DNA of 64,000 bases from Helicobacter typhlonius (GTDB taxonomy: Bacteria > Campylobacterota > Campylobacteria > Campylobacterales > Helicobacteraceae): NCBI RefSeq assembly GCF_001460635.1, contig NZ_LN907858.1, positions 1 through 64,000 on the forward strand. The letters run 5' to 3'. The notes beneath the pieces are model-generated. The model was not told the DNA's origin, did not search any database, and was given only the letters and a program-made list of their open reading frames with translations. Positions 18,108 to 27,529 of this stretch are shown here, one piece after another. How positions within the stretch are numbered: position 1 is the stretch's first letter; every line of letters begins with the position of its first letter. Made by a program: the position numbers and the translations under genes.

Positions 18108-19203
18108 AATGTTCCCCTAACAAATCTTTAAAATACTGCATTATATCCTCACTTAGAATCTTATTTTCACTTGCTTTGATAAATGCAGATTCTAAGGCTT
18201 GAAATTTCTTAAAATCTATCAAAACATCACAATTTCCTAGATAATAAGGAATATGCTTGATGATTTGCTTAAATACATCAACATAGCAGTAAAGACTATA
18301 TTTATCTTGTGTAACATACACCGCGTTTGCAGTATTTTTGCTTATAAATGTTTTAGAGCGGCGGAGGGCATTAATATCGCGCAGAGTATAAAACATTGCC
18401 ACTTTGTGCCTTGAATCCACCCGCTTTTTATTTGGATATTTATCAATATATTGTGCGATAAAATCAAAATCATTGAGCCTAAAAGATTTGCCCTCACGAG
18501 TTTTAAAAGAAAAATTACAAATAAAATCAAAATCCATTCCTTGATTGTCTCTTTCATACAAGGCAATAACAATAGGAAAAAATCCCAAAGATTTAGGGCA
18601 AAAGATTTGTGAGCTAATAATTGTAGAATCTAATAAACAATAGTGTTTGATAAAGTTTTTTAAGGATTTAAAGTTTGATTCCTTAATCAAATAAGAAAGC
18701 GGGTGAAGCACACAGATATAATCAGCTTTTAATATATCAAATGAGCGCAAAAAGCTAATGCCTATATCTCGCGCTTTAAGTTGAGAATCCACAGGGTTAG
18801 AATCTGTGCTTTTAAGGTGATTTTGCACGATAGAGGTTTTATCGTTATAGGGCGGATTGCCTACGATAATGAGTTTAGAAGATTCTAAAATATTAAATTT
18901 TTCTCTTGAGACATTTTGCAAGGAGTTTGTATGGAGGAATAAAGGTGCAATGGCATAATCTTTAAAAATTTTTTGAGCCTTTTGCAAGGCTTGTTTATCA
19001 ATATCTACGCCAATATTTTGCTTAAAACCCTCTAAATTTAAAAAACTCCCATAACCACAAGAGCTATCAAGCAAAACATAATCTTTTATATCAATTTTAG
19101 CATTTAAAAGCATTTGATACACAAGGCGCGTGATAGAATCCGGCGTGTAAAAACTCCCTTGATTAATTGTTTGGATTCTATCTAAATGTGCTTGGGCTGT
19201 CAT
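18097..19203 (-). CDS. Adenine-N6 DNA methyltransferase (NPPY type)
   Basis: The protein starts with NQGSFYTPDSITRLVYQML, typical of the gamma-type/Eco57I-like methylases, followed by the SAM site LDSSCGYGSFL near residues 44-54 and the catalytic NPPY near 117. A target-recognition region of about 200 residues follows. Its end overlaps the start of the presumed restriction gene. Together they form a two-gene Type II R-M operon whose nuclease half appears inactivated, leaving an active modification enzyme. Confidence 0.85.
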   Translation of the reverse strand: MTAQAHLDRIQTINQGSFYTPDSITRLVYQMLLNAKIDIKDYVLLDSSCGYGSFLNLEGFKQNIGVDIDKQALQKAQKIFKDYAIAPLFLHTNSLQNVSREKFNILESSKLIIVGNPPYNDKTSIVQNHLKSTDSNPVDSQLKARDIGISFLRSFDILKADYICVLHPLSYLIKESNFKSLKNFIKHYCLLDSTIISSQIFCPKSLGFFPIVIALYERDNQGMDFDFICNFSFKTREGKSFRLNDFDFIAQYIDKYPNKKRVDSRHKVAMFYTLRDINALRRSKTFISKNTANAVYVTQDKYSLYCYVDVFKQIIKHIPYYLGNCDVLIDFKKFQALESAFIKASENKILSEDIMQYFKDLLGEHYAD

Positions 19204-19279
19204 TTATTCTGTTCTCGCTTTACTCTCAATGGTTGAATATTGCAATAAATATGCTAATAGATATTTTTAAGCTTCAGAT

Positions 19280-19996
19280 TTACAAAGCACAAAGTTCTTT
19301 ATAACTTTTTGCTCCCGCTTGTTTTAAGCTCTCTTTCTCTTTTTGGTTTAATGCCATATCTAAAACGCTTTTTTGGTTATCTACCGCATTTACATCTGCA
19401 CCAAGCGCAATGAGGGCTTTTATTGCCTGTATTTTAGGGGAGGAGCTAGAGAGAAGTAGAATCATTAAGGGCGTTTGGGAAATTTTATGCTTACCTATTT
19501 GAACCTGTGTCCTTGTATCAATGTTTGCGCCATATTTGCAAGCAATTTGAATCTTTTCTATCTCTTGATTGGCAGCACAACGATGTAAGAAATTCCAGCC
19601 GTCCCTGCCATAGTCTTCAAACTCCGCTTCTCTCTCAAGTAAAAAGGAGATGATTTGTGAATCTTGCCCACCCACATCAACATAATATTGCAGAGCATTG
19701 CCCCAGCCGTCATTATCATTTGCCTTTAGCCCATATTGGAGCAAAAACTCTAAGATTTGAAAATCTTTTGTCCTATCACACACCAAACAAGCATTTCTAA
19801 GTGTGATAGCAGCGTTGAATATCGGTTCTTCCTCATCATCAAAATTTGGGTCATAAAAAAACCGCTGCGCGTCATAATATTGTAAAAATTGTTTCAATTT
19901 GCTCAAATCATTTGCTTTGATAATCTCCCATAGCTCATTTTGCAAATCATCTTTATCTTTATGGCTAAGACTTTTTATCTCTTCTAATGGCATCAT
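19280..19996 (-). CDS. Ankyrin-repeat protein
   Basis: About five ankyrin-type helix-turn-helix units span residues 25-225, with recognisable repeats such as LEFLLQYGLKANDNDGWG and IKALIALGADVNAVDNQ. There is no signal peptide. The protein probably binds a partner protein in the cytoplasm, but nothing shows which. GGAG lies upstream of the tandem ATGATG start. Confidence 0.8.
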   Translation of the reverse strand: MMPLEEIKSLSHKDKDDLQNELWEIIKANDLSKLKQFLQYYDAQRFFYDPNFDDEEEPIFNAAITLRNACLVCDRTKDFQILEFLLQYGLKANDNDGWGNALQYYVDVGGQDSQIISFLLEREAEFEDYGRDGWNFLHRCAANQEIEKIQIACKYGANIDTRTQVQIGKHKISQTPLMILLLSSSSPKIQAIKALIALGADVNAVDNQKSVLDMALNQKEKESLKQAGAKSYKELCAL

Positions 19997-20076
19997 CTCT
20001 TAATCTCCGAGTCAAAAGTAACCTCGCATTATAGCAAAAAAAAGTCTATAAATGCTGCATTTTACTAGCAATAGTG

Positions 20077-20120
20077 CAAATCTAGTCCGCAAAATGCTAT
20101 TGTAGAGTGGATTCCCTAAT
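20077..20120 (+). repeat. 44-bp dispersed repeat, copy 3
   Basis: This copy matches 15422-15465 with one mismatch and includes the stop codon context, although no nucleotidyltransferase gene precedes it. The two full copies flank a 4.6-kb segment with the MATE pump, the R-M pair and the ankyrin gene. Confidence 0.9.
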
Positions 20121-20206
20121 TTTATACAAAGTGCAATCCTAGCCTTAAAACACAAGCTATTTAAATATATTTTGGTAAAATTTTCTTAAGTTTAAGGAGA
20201 GGCGCA

Positions 20207-20671
20207 ATGAAGAGATTAATGATATTATGTTTTGTTAGCTTCGGCTTGATAGATGCTGCACAGAGGCTTGATATACAATGTGAAGTAGGATATAGAGAGA
20301 AAATATGTGGTGATGATTATTCTTGCGAAGCTTCAAAGTGTTGGATAAACGACACAGATATTCTCACTGCGTTTAGAAATGATTTAAGGTTTTGGATAGA
20401 AAGCGCACAAAGAAGAGAAAGGGCTAATGAACCACAAACACAACTTTATCAAAAAGCTTTGTTGCAAGATTTACCAAATATCCAAACTACAAAAAGAGTA
20501 GAAATAAAAAACAAGTATGGTCAAACTTGTTTTATGGATATAAAGCGTCCAAATCAAAACACTTTGGAAATAAGGTATAATGACTGCTCTGATGAATCAG
20601 ATTTTAAGAAGACATATCAACAAAATGGACAAAAAGTAGAAATTATAGAAGACGGGGATAACGGAGCTTAG
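20207..20671 (+). CDS. Secreted cysteine-containing protein, function unknown
   Basis: A 154-residue protein with a short signal peptide (MKRLMILCFVSFGLIDA). Several cysteines in the mature part (in QCEVGYREKICGDDYSCEASKC and later NDCSD) suggest disulfide bonds and a periplasmic location. AAGGAGAGG precedes the ATG. No family is recognised. Confidence 0.6.
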   Translation: MKRLMILCFVSFGLIDAAQRLDIQCEVGYREKICGDDYSCEASKCWINDTDILTAFRNDLRFWIESAQRRERANEPQTQLYQKALLQDLPNIQTTKRVEIKNKYGQTCFMDIKRPNQNTLEIRYNDCSDESDFKKTYQQNGQKVEIIEDGDNGA

Positions 20672-20717
20672 GAGCAAAATCGTTTCATCATTACCTTTGA
20701 TTATATGTGGAGTTTTA

Positions 20718-21230
20718 ATGATTTATACGCAGCAATTCCACTCACCGCTTGGCACAATCGCACTTGCAAGTGATGAAAGCGCACTACTTGGCTTGTGGTT
20801 TGAGGGGCAAAAGTATTTTACATTGCCAAAAGATTGTGTGCGGGAGCAAACGCCGATTTTAGCCCAAACGCAACAATGGCTAGAGATTTACTTCAGCGGA
20901 GAGATTCCACATTTCACTCCGCCTCTAGCTCCACTTCACACGCAAAGCACACCCTTTAGAGAATCTGTATGGACAATCTTACGCACAATCCCCTATGGAC
21001 GCACGATAACTTACAAGGAGATTGCGCAAACTCTTGCTTGCCAAAGAGGCATAGCCAAAATGTCCGCTCAAGCTGTGGGCGGTGCAGTAGGAGCAAATCC
21101 TATCGCGCTACTTATCCCTTGCCACCGAGTGATTGGGAGTGATAAAAGCCTCACAGGTTATGCGGGAGGTTTGAAACGCAAAGAGTGGCTATTAGGGCTT
21201 GAGAGGGGATCCCTAAAGGCTATCAAGTAA
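20718..21230 (+). CDS. ogt: Methylated-DNA--protein-cysteine methyltransferase
   Basis: This suicide repair protein removes alkyl groups from O6-alkylguanine. The acceptor cysteine is in IPCHRVIG near residue 135, preceded by the helix-turn-helix IPYGRTITYKEIA and followed by GYAGGLKRKEWLL. I chose the ATG at 20718 because TGGAG lies five bases upstream; an in-frame TTG at 20697 would add seven residues. It lies directly before the dnd module but has its own reading direction and no overlap. Confidence 0.92.
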   Translation: MIYTQQFHSPLGTIALASDESALLGLWFEGQKYFTLPKDCVREQTPILAQTQQWLEIYFSGEIPHFTPPLAPLHTQSTPFRESVWTILRTIPYGRTITYKEIAQTLACQRGIAKMSAQAVGGAVGANPIALLIPCHRVIGSDKSLTGYAGGLKRKEWLLGLERGSLKAIK

Positions 21231-21250
21231 CGCGCAATTTAGGTAATTAA

Positions 21251-21259
21251 TGCTATAAT
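21251..21259 (+). promoter_or_regulatory. Extended -10 promoter element of the dnd operon
   Basis: TGC followed directly by TATAAT, 23 bases before the dndC ATG, with GAAGGGA as ribosome binding site. No good -35 box is seen, as is common for extended -10 promoters. The three dnd genes follow without gaps, so this would drive all of them. Confidence 0.6.
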
Positions 21260-21282
21260 ACACTTTTTGAAGGGATAAAAAA

Positions 21283-22986
21283 ATGAGAAATATCATCGTG
21301 AAAAGTTTATCACTTTCTTCGTTGCAAGAAAGGGGATTATCTTATTTTAATCTCTTTGATATTCGCACAACTCAAGCCTTTTTGAGCGCTCATTTGCAAG
21401 GTTCATTCCACGCAAAAGATGAGGAAGAAATTATGAGCTTCTTAAGCGGACAATTTAATAAGGCAAAACACACTCTTACAAAGCCTCTCCTCATCGCCTG
21501 CTTTAGCTCTAAAAAATCTAAAACCCTAGCCCAAAATATCATTCAAAATCCAAATTTTATCTCACTTTATCCCTTAAATACAATTTACTATTTAGATTGT
21601 GGGATAATGGAAGCCTTTGAAAATGGCTTTGAGCCTATCTCAAGCCCACAAAGTCCTAAAAATAAATTTTCACTCATTCAATCTACCCTAGAGGAGCTAA
21701 AAACTAAATTTCTCTCCTCAAAGCGCACTTGGGTCGTTGCCTTTAGCGGTGGTAAGGATTCTACTTGTGCGCTGCAGCTTGTCTATGAAATGCTCGTCTC
21801 TTTGCAGCCACATCAAAGGAGGCAGACTTATGCCATTGCTTCAAATACTCTTGTAGAAGCCCCACATATTGATAGATTTTTAAAAGAAGTAATCCATTCT
21901 ATCAATTCCCACGCAAAGAAAAACAATATCCCCTTTGAAATCTTGCAAGTTAGCCCAAGCTTGAAAGATGATTTTTGGGTCAATCTCATTGGCAAAGGCT
22001 ACCCTAGCCCGACAAGAACTTTTAGGTGGTGCACTGATAGACTTAAAATCACTCCGGCTAAAGCAGAAATTGCCAAAATCACACAAAAATATGGCTCGGC
22101 TCTTTTGATACTAGGTTCAAGAAAGGCAGAATCAAGCAATCGCAAAAAATCCATAGAAAAACGCATCTTAAATGAAGAGGGTTATTCCCAACATCACGAC
22201 TTCCCTGATACACTTACTTTTTCGCCCATTGTAGAGTGGAGCACCGATGAAGTATGGGCTTATCTTAGCACACATAAGCCTTTGTGGGATAAAGACCATA
22301 GCGAATTATTTTCACTCTATGCCAAAGCAAGTGGTGAGGAGTGTCAGTTTATCACAGATTTAAGTCAAAGCAGTTGTGGTGGCTCAAGATTTGGTTGCTG
22401 GGTATGCACGGTGGTAAATGAGGATAAATCAATGCAGGGTTTTATAGAATCGGGGCAAGAGAATCTAAAACCCCTCAATGAATTTAGAAATTACATTAAA
22501 GATTTAAGGGAGGATTGCAATGCAAGGGCAGATTACAAACGCGATGGCAGAGCAGTGTATAAGGTTGGAGGACTTGGACCCTTTTTAAGCCATATTCGTG
22601 TGGAGATTCTAAAAAGGCTTTTACAAACAGAGCAAGAATTTATGCGAAATGGTGGCAGTGAGCTAATCACAGATTCGCAGATTGATGCGATACAAGAGCA
22701 GTGGAGCAAAGAATTTGATTTTGAAAACAAAGCAATACAACTAGCACAGGAGGTAGGACGAATGAAAGATGAAAAATTAAAACAAAGCAGAGTTTTACAT
22801 AAGGAGCTTTTGGCAGAAGTAGCGGACAGGGTGGATTCTAAAGAGCTAGAGAATCTCATTAGCACTTGCATAGACATTTATAATACCACAGGTTTAAGGG
22901 GCAAAAATAATGCTTCAAGCAAGATAAAAGAAGAGATAAAAAAGCTTGTAGAGGATAAAACGAGCAAACAAAAGCAGGAGGCATAA
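21283..22986 (+). CDS. dndC: DNA phosphorothioation protein DndC
   Basis: A PAPS-reductase/ATP-pyrophosphatase family enzyme. The P-loop SGGKDST lies near residue 157. The cysteines needed for the iron-sulfur cluster appear in RFGCWVCTVVNEDKSMQGF, a stretch characteristic of DndC. It activates the DNA backbone so that sulfur replaces a non-bridging oxygen. At 567 residues it is somewhat longer than typical DndC, mostly by an N-terminal extension. The stop codon directly touches the dndD start. No dndA cysteine desulfurase is present; a housekeeping NifS/IscS would have to supply sulfur. Confidence 0.9.
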   Translation: MRNIIVKSLSLSSLQERGLSYFNLFDIRTTQAFLSAHLQGSFHAKDEEEIMSFLSGQFNKAKHTLTKPLLIACFSSKKSKTLAQNIIQNPNFISLYPLNTIYYLDCGIMEAFENGFEPISSPQSPKNKFSLIQSTLEELKTKFLSSKRTWVVAFSGGKDSTCALQLVYEMLVSLQPHQRRQTYAIASNTLVEAPHIDRFLKEVIHSINSHAKKNNIPFEILQVSPSLKDDFWVNLIGKGYPSPTRTFRWCTDRLKITPAKAEIAKITQKYGSALLILGSRKAESSNRKKSIEKRILNEEGYSQHHDFPDTLTFSPIVEWSTDEVWAYLSTHKPLWDKDHSELFSLYAKASGEECQFITDLSQSSCGGSRFGCWVCTVVNEDKSMQGFIESGQENLKPLNEFRNYIKDLREDCNARADYKRDGRAVYKVGGLGPFLSHIRVEILKRLLQTEQEFMRNGGSELITDSQIDAIQEQWSKEFDFENKAIQLAQEVGRMKDEKLKQSRVLHKELLAEVADRVDSKELENLISTCIDIYNTTGLRGKNNASSKIKEEIKKLVEDKTSKQKQEA

Positions 22987-24978
22987 ATGTTTATATCAAA
23001 AATCACAATTTGCAATCTTTTTGCCTACTATGGAAAAGTAGAGGTGGAATTTAAAAAGTGTGAGGAAAAAAACCTTTATTGCATTTATGGCAATAATGGC
23101 TTTGGTAAGACGAGCTTTATCCGCTGTGCAAAGCTTTTGTTTTTAGGGGCTGGAGTAATGAATAATGAAATCTCTCCTGTTATTTCAAGATTTGCTCCAA
23201 AAGGCTTAAGCTCCTCACAATTTATTAGGGGAATAGGGGAGAAATGGCTTGGCATTCTGAATAAACCTGCATTGCAGTCTTTACAAGAAGAATTTTATAT
23301 CATTTTTGAAGGCACTTTTGAGGGTAAGAGATTCCATATTAAGCGTAGTTTTGAAAATATTTATGAAAGCATTGAGGAACATTTAAGCTTTAGTCTTGAT
23401 AATGAAAGCTTTACGAGCGAGGAAGCTCAAGAGAGAATCAACAAGATAATGCCTCCAAATCTGATTGAATTTTTCTTTTTTGATGGCGAGGAATTAGAAA
23501 AAATAAGTGAAAATCTACGCAAGGGATTTAGAGAAAAAATAGAGGATATTTTGCAAATCAAACCACTTGATATAGCAATAAACCAAATTCAAAAATATAA
23601 AACTGAATTAAGAGATAATGAAAATAAAAACAAAGACAATGCCTCTTTGCTTGCACAAAAGAGAAAGGACAAAGAAAGTAAGGAAATAGGTATCTCACAT
23701 TTAAAAGATAAAATTAAAGATTGTGAAAAAGAGATAGAGGAAAAGTCTGATTTGCTTTCGCAAAAAATAAGACAAATTGATAAGCTTGGCAGTGATTTCA
23801 GCAGAGAAAAAGCTGAACTAGTAAGTGAAAAGGATATGCTTGATAGTGAGCTTATTAATCATAAAGAAAATTTCAAAGAAAGCGTTAAAGGTGTTATTTT
23901 TGCTGCTAATGAAAAGCTGATTAAAGATTTAAATGAGGAAATTGCACGATTGGAAACGAGCAAATCCAAACAAGATATAGAAAGTTATAAGAAGCTTTTG
24001 CCAGAATTAAAAGAACTAACCAAAGAGGAGTTAAAGCACTTGGAAATGCCTGAATATTTTGATGTGTTTGATGAAATTTTAGAAAATTTGCCACAAAAGT
24101 TAGAGCAAAAAAGCTTCTCACATTCCTTTATTACTTCTGCTATGCTTTCACCCTTAAAAGAGAATCTTGCAAGAATTGAACATATTGATTTGGCAAAAGA
24201 TATTGACGCAATTAAACATATCAAAAATAAGCTTTATAAAAATAAAACCTTACAAGATGAGCTTATTAGTGATGAGGACATAAGAGGAAGGCAAGAGTTG
24301 CTAGAAAAAGAAAGGCAAACCTTACAGAGTGAAAAACAACAAAAAGAGAAAGAAAAAGAAAGCCTAAAAGATGAGCTAAGAAATTTGGAATCCAAAAAGG
24401 AGCAGATTGATAGAGAGATTTATTTTTTAGAACAAAATATTAATACAGAGCGCATTGATAACAAACTAAAAATTTTAGAATCTTTGCAAAAAAGTATAGA
24501 AAAATATAAAGAAAAGCTTACCCATAAATTAAGAGGAGAGCTTCACTTGCTTATTTTGAAAAATTATCAGAGCTTATTATCAAATGATAATGTGCGAGAA
24601 CTTAAGATTGATGAGGATTTTGAGATAGAGCTAAAAGACGAAAATGATGAGCAAATCATTGTAGAAAACCAAAGCAGCGGACAAAAGCAGATTCTAGCGA
24701 TTGCAATTTTTTGGGCTTTAAGCAAATTATCAAACTCTAATCTACCCATTATCATTGACACGCCTTTAGGGCGAATTGATAGTGAGAATAGAAAAAACAT
24801 TATACAAAATTATTATGCAAACAATGTGCAGGTGATTCTTTTACCTCTTGATTCTGAAATAGGCTTAAAAGAATATGAATATGCAAAACCTCATCTAGCT
24901 GGGCTTTACAAGATAGAAAATCCAGCAGACAGACACCACGCTTTTATTAAAAAAGCGGACATTAAAGAGATTTTATAA
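22987..24978 (+). CDS. dndD: DNA phosphorothioation ATPase DndD (SMC-like)
   Basis: An SMC/RecN-type ATPase: Walker A GNNGFGKTS near residue 36, long coiled-coil arms (about 200-280 and 420-510, rich in Lys/Glu), and C-terminal signature and Walker B motifs in NQSSGQKQILAIAIFWAL and LPIIIDTPLGRID. The 663-residue length is normal. It is thought to expose or nick DNA for sulfur insertion. It begins immediately after the dndC stop codon and is followed by dndE after nine bases. Confidence 0.9.
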   Translation: MFISKITICNLFAYYGKVEVEFKKCEEKNLYCIYGNNGFGKTSFIRCAKLLFLGAGVMNNEISPVISRFAPKGLSSSQFIRGIGEKWLGILNKPALQSLQEEFYIIFEGTFEGKRFHIKRSFENIYESIEEHLSFSLDNESFTSEEAQERINKIMPPNLIEFFFFDGEELEKISENLRKGFREKIEDILQIKPLDIAINQIQKYKTELRDNENKNKDNASLLAQKRKDKESKEIGISHLKDKIKDCEKEIEEKSDLLSQKIRQIDKLGSDFSREKAELVSEKDMLDSELINHKENFKESVKGVIFAANEKLIKDLNEEIARLETSKSKQDIESYKKLLPELKELTKEELKHLEMPEYFDVFDEILENLPQKLEQKSFSHSFITSAMLSPLKENLARIEHIDLAKDIDAIKHIKNKLYKNKTLQDELISDEDIRGRQELLEKERQTLQSEKQQKEKEKESLKDELRNLESKKEQIDREIYFLEQNINTERIDNKLKILESLQKSIEKYKEKLTHKLRGELHLLILKNYQSLLSNDNVRELKIDEDFEIELKDENDEQIIVENQSSGQKQILAIAIFWALSKLSNSNLPIIIDTPLGRIDSENRKNIIQNYYANNVQVILLPLDSEIGLKEYEYAKPHLAGLYKIENPADRHHAFIKKADIKEIL

Positions 24979-24987
24979 GGGGATACA

Positions 24988-26484
24988 ATGGCAGATTTTA
25001 ATACAAATAAAAGAGAAGAGCTTGTGATAGAAAAGGTTAAGAAAGGCTTGGGATTTGAAGAAAATGAATTTGCTAAATACAATGTGCTTAGAATCGCACT
25101 TGCACTCGCTTTAAATTCTCCAAAATTTTCATTAGATTCCTCATTTTGGGCACAAAAAAGATTAAATGGTGAAAAAGATAAAGAATATCATTTGGAGCAA
25201 ATTACAGGCAAGGGCAAGGACAAAAAAGAGGATTTTGATTTGCTTATTCGCTCAATGCTGTATATCAAGCACAAAGAGGAGTTGGATAGGGACAAAAAAG
25301 ATATTTTCAGCAATGAAAAAGAATATTTAAAGATTTTAAGCCGCTATATCCAAAGGGGACTTTATGAGCTTAATAATACCTATAAATCAAGTGATTGCTT
25401 TTATCAATGGTGTTTGGATAATTTGCATTTATCATCAAAGCAAGAGGAGCAGACAAAAGAAAATCCCAAAAATAATGATGTGGGTTACTTTCCTAAACTG
25501 CAAGATTATTTCAAAAAACAAGGAATTGGCATTAGGCTAGTGAATGAAGAGGATTCCTATCGGCATCATATTTGCAAAATTGAGCTTTTGGATTCTGCTA
25601 AGATTCAAGCCTTTAAAACAAAAAGTCAATATCTTGATGATGAGTTAGGGCAGAGCATTTACATTGAACAAGTTAAAGGCATAAGTAGAACATATAGCAT
25701 TCAGATTCCAAAGCAACAGTGGCAAACACTTGGTTTGTCCGAATTGAAGCAAGGCTTAGAAGTCTTGCGTAAGCAAAATTTTGAACTTGGCGTTTTTGCT
25801 GGAATGAGTGTGGATAAAAAGCCTGTTTGTTTTGATTTAAAGACTGCACCACATTTGCTAGTGGGCGGGACTTCAGGAAGCGGTAAGTCAAAACTTTTAA
25901 AGGTCATTGTTCTTTGTTTGTTGCAAACGCCAAGTGTAGAAATTACAATTATTGACCCAAAATTTGGGTCGGAATTTGTGGAGTTTAACAATGCAAATAA
26001 TGTAACACTTTTCACCCAAAATGAAGCGGAAGAGTGCGTGGAGCAATTTATAAAAGAAATGGAATCACGCTATGAAAGAAAATCTAAGGGCGAGAGCTTT
26101 GAGAGTATGCCTTATAAAGTGCTTGTTATAGATGAATTGCGTAACTTAACAAGAGGCAATAAATGCTTAATTGATAAGCTTGGAACACTTGCCGAGAAAA
26201 TGAGGGGCTGTAAAATGCACTTTGTGCTTGGCACTCAAAGACCAGATGCTCAAAACTTTAGCGGAGATTTACGTAGCAATGTCCCAAGTCGCATAGCCCT
26301 CAAGGTGCAAAAAAGCACAGAATCTAAAATTATTTTAGATGAAATAGGAGCAGAAAAACTCACAGGCAATGGAGATATGCTTATCAAACTTGGCGATGGT
26401 AGCAGCTTACAAAGAATCATCGGCATATACCTTACAGAAGAGGAAATACAAAATCAACTTAAAGTTGATAAAATCCACTCTTAG
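24988..26484 (+). CDS. dndE: DndE fused to an FtsK/HerA-type ATPase
   Basis: The N-terminal 150 residues resemble DndE (DUF1832), including KYNVLRIALALALNSPKF. The C-terminal 270 residues are a DNA-translocase ATPase with Walker A VGGTSGSGKSK near residue 294, Walker B VLVIDEL near 378 and the FtsK-like LDEIGAEKLTGNGDMLIK. A linker of about 100 residues joins them. Classical DndE is only about 110 residues; DndE joined to an ATPase/helicase domain is, as I recall, known from some other bacteria. The fusion suggests that the DNA-binding subunit moves on or opens DNA. Confidence 0.82.
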   Translation: MADFNTNKREELVIEKVKKGLGFEENEFAKYNVLRIALALALNSPKFSLDSSFWAQKRLNGEKDKEYHLEQITGKGKDKKEDFDLLIRSMLYIKHKEELDRDKKDIFSNEKEYLKILSRYIQRGLYELNNTYKSSDCFYQWCLDNLHLSSKQEEQTKENPKNNDVGYFPKLQDYFKKQGIGIRLVNEEDSYRHHICKIELLDSAKIQAFKTKSQYLDDELGQSIYIEQVKGISRTYSIQIPKQQWQTLGLSELKQGLEVLRKQNFELGVFAGMSVDKKPVCFDLKTAPHLLVGGTSGSGKSKLLKVIVLCLLQTPSVEITIIDPKFGSEFVEFNNANNVTLFTQNEAEECVEQFIKEMESRYERKSKGESFESMPYKVLVIDELRNLTRGNKCLIDKLGTLAEKMRGCKMHFVLGTQRPDAQNFSGDLRSNVPSRIALKVQKSTESKIILDEIGAEKLTGNGDMLIKLGDGSSLQRIIGIYLTEEEIQNQLKVDKIHS

Positions 26485-26549
26485 TGCAAGAAATTAAGCT
26501 ATAATCTGCATTCTAATCTTAGAGTGTTACATTAAAGTTAGGAGTTTGT

Positions 26550-26912
26550 ATGCCCACAAGTGAGAGCTTTAAGGATTTTGTGTTAGAGAATCTTAAAAGC
26601 GCATTAGAGGATACACCTTATCACTTTAGCGCTAAAAAGATGTTTGGCGAATACTGCATTTATGTGATTGATAGGGGTGAGAGTGTGCCTAAGCCTATTT
26701 TCTTGCTTTGTGATGAGATGCTTTTCGTCAAGCAATTTGAAATTCTAAAGCCCCTTTTAGAATCCGCCCCGCTTGGATTTCCTTACGCGGGGGCAAAGGA
26801 ATCTTATATCCTTGATGTGGATTCTTATACGACTTTAAGAGAAGTTGTGCTTACCCTTGCTCCCACTCTGCCTATGCCAAAGCCCAAAAAGCCAAAGAAA
26901 AATAAGGCTTAA
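26550..26912 (+). CDS. TfoX N-terminal domain protein
   Basis: A 120-residue protein matching the TfoX/Sxy N-terminal domain: AKKMFGEYCIYV near residue 31, then LLCDEMLFVKQ and PYAGAKESYILD. It ends in a lysine/proline tail. The C-terminal TfoX domain is absent, as in many small relatives with no proven role in competence. TATAAT at about 26502 and GTTAGGAG upstream indicate its own promoter. Confidence 0.8.
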   Translation: MPTSESFKDFVLENLKSALEDTPYHFSAKKMFGEYCIYVIDRGESVPKPIFLLCDEMLFVKQFEILKPLLESAPLGFPYAGAKESYILDVDSYTTLREVVLTLAPTLPMPKPKKPKKNKA

Positions 26913-26944
26913 GAGCAAAAGACAACCAACTTCCACCCCATAAA

Positions 26945-27529
26945 TCAAGCTTTCCTAAACCCGCTCACAAATTGTGTAAGAGTAGCTAGAAGTTTCTTTT
27001 CTTGCTTCTTTTTGAAGTTTGCACAAAATTGCAATGCTAGCTCATTGAGCGCACCAGAGAGCGCAAATGTCATCAACTGCGTATCTACTTCTTCACGCAA
27101 ATAGCCTTGTGCCTTTAGCTCCTCAATATGCGCTTGCAACACACTCATTGAATGCTTCGCATCAACGCTTCTCCACACTTCCCAACCAAGCACAGCGGGT
27201 GCATCAACTAATAATATCTGCCTATTTTCCTTTGCATTTGCCGCTTTGATAAACCCCACACAGCCTAATATCAGCTGCTCCCACGCCTCATCACTTTTCA
27301 AAGCCTGTTTTTCTATCTGCGCGGCAACCTCTTCTTGCACACTCTCTAGCACAGCGACAAAAAGCCCTTGCTTGTTTTTGAAATGATGATATACCGCCCC
27401 GCGCGTTACATTTGCTTCTTCTACGATTTTTTCTAGTGCGACATCAAAGTAACCATATTCCGCAAAATGCGCTCTTGCAACGCTTAATAAGACGGAGGTA
27501 GTTTTGCGCGTAGCTTCTTTATTTGTCAT
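26945..27529 (-). CDS. TetR/AcrR family transcription regulator
   Basis: The N-terminal helix-turn-helix (residues 10-55) has the family pattern VARAHFAEYGYFDVALEKIV and VTRGAVYHHFKNKQGLF. The remaining 140 residues form the ligand-binding helical domain. Its start overlaps the VOC gene stop by four bases, and it is the last gene of a three-gene operon headed by a promoter with a perfect palindrome in its spacer. It most likely represses its own operon. Confidence 0.9.
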   Translation of the reverse strand: MTNKEATRKTTSVLLSVARAHFAEYGYFDVALEKIVEEANVTRGAVYHHFKNKQGLFVAVLESVQEEVAAQIEKQALKSDEAWEQLILGCVGFIKAANAKENRQILLVDAPAVLGWEVWRSVDAKHSMSVLQAHIEELKAQGYLREEVDTQLMTFALSGALNELALQFCANFKKKQEKKLLATLTQFVSGFRKA

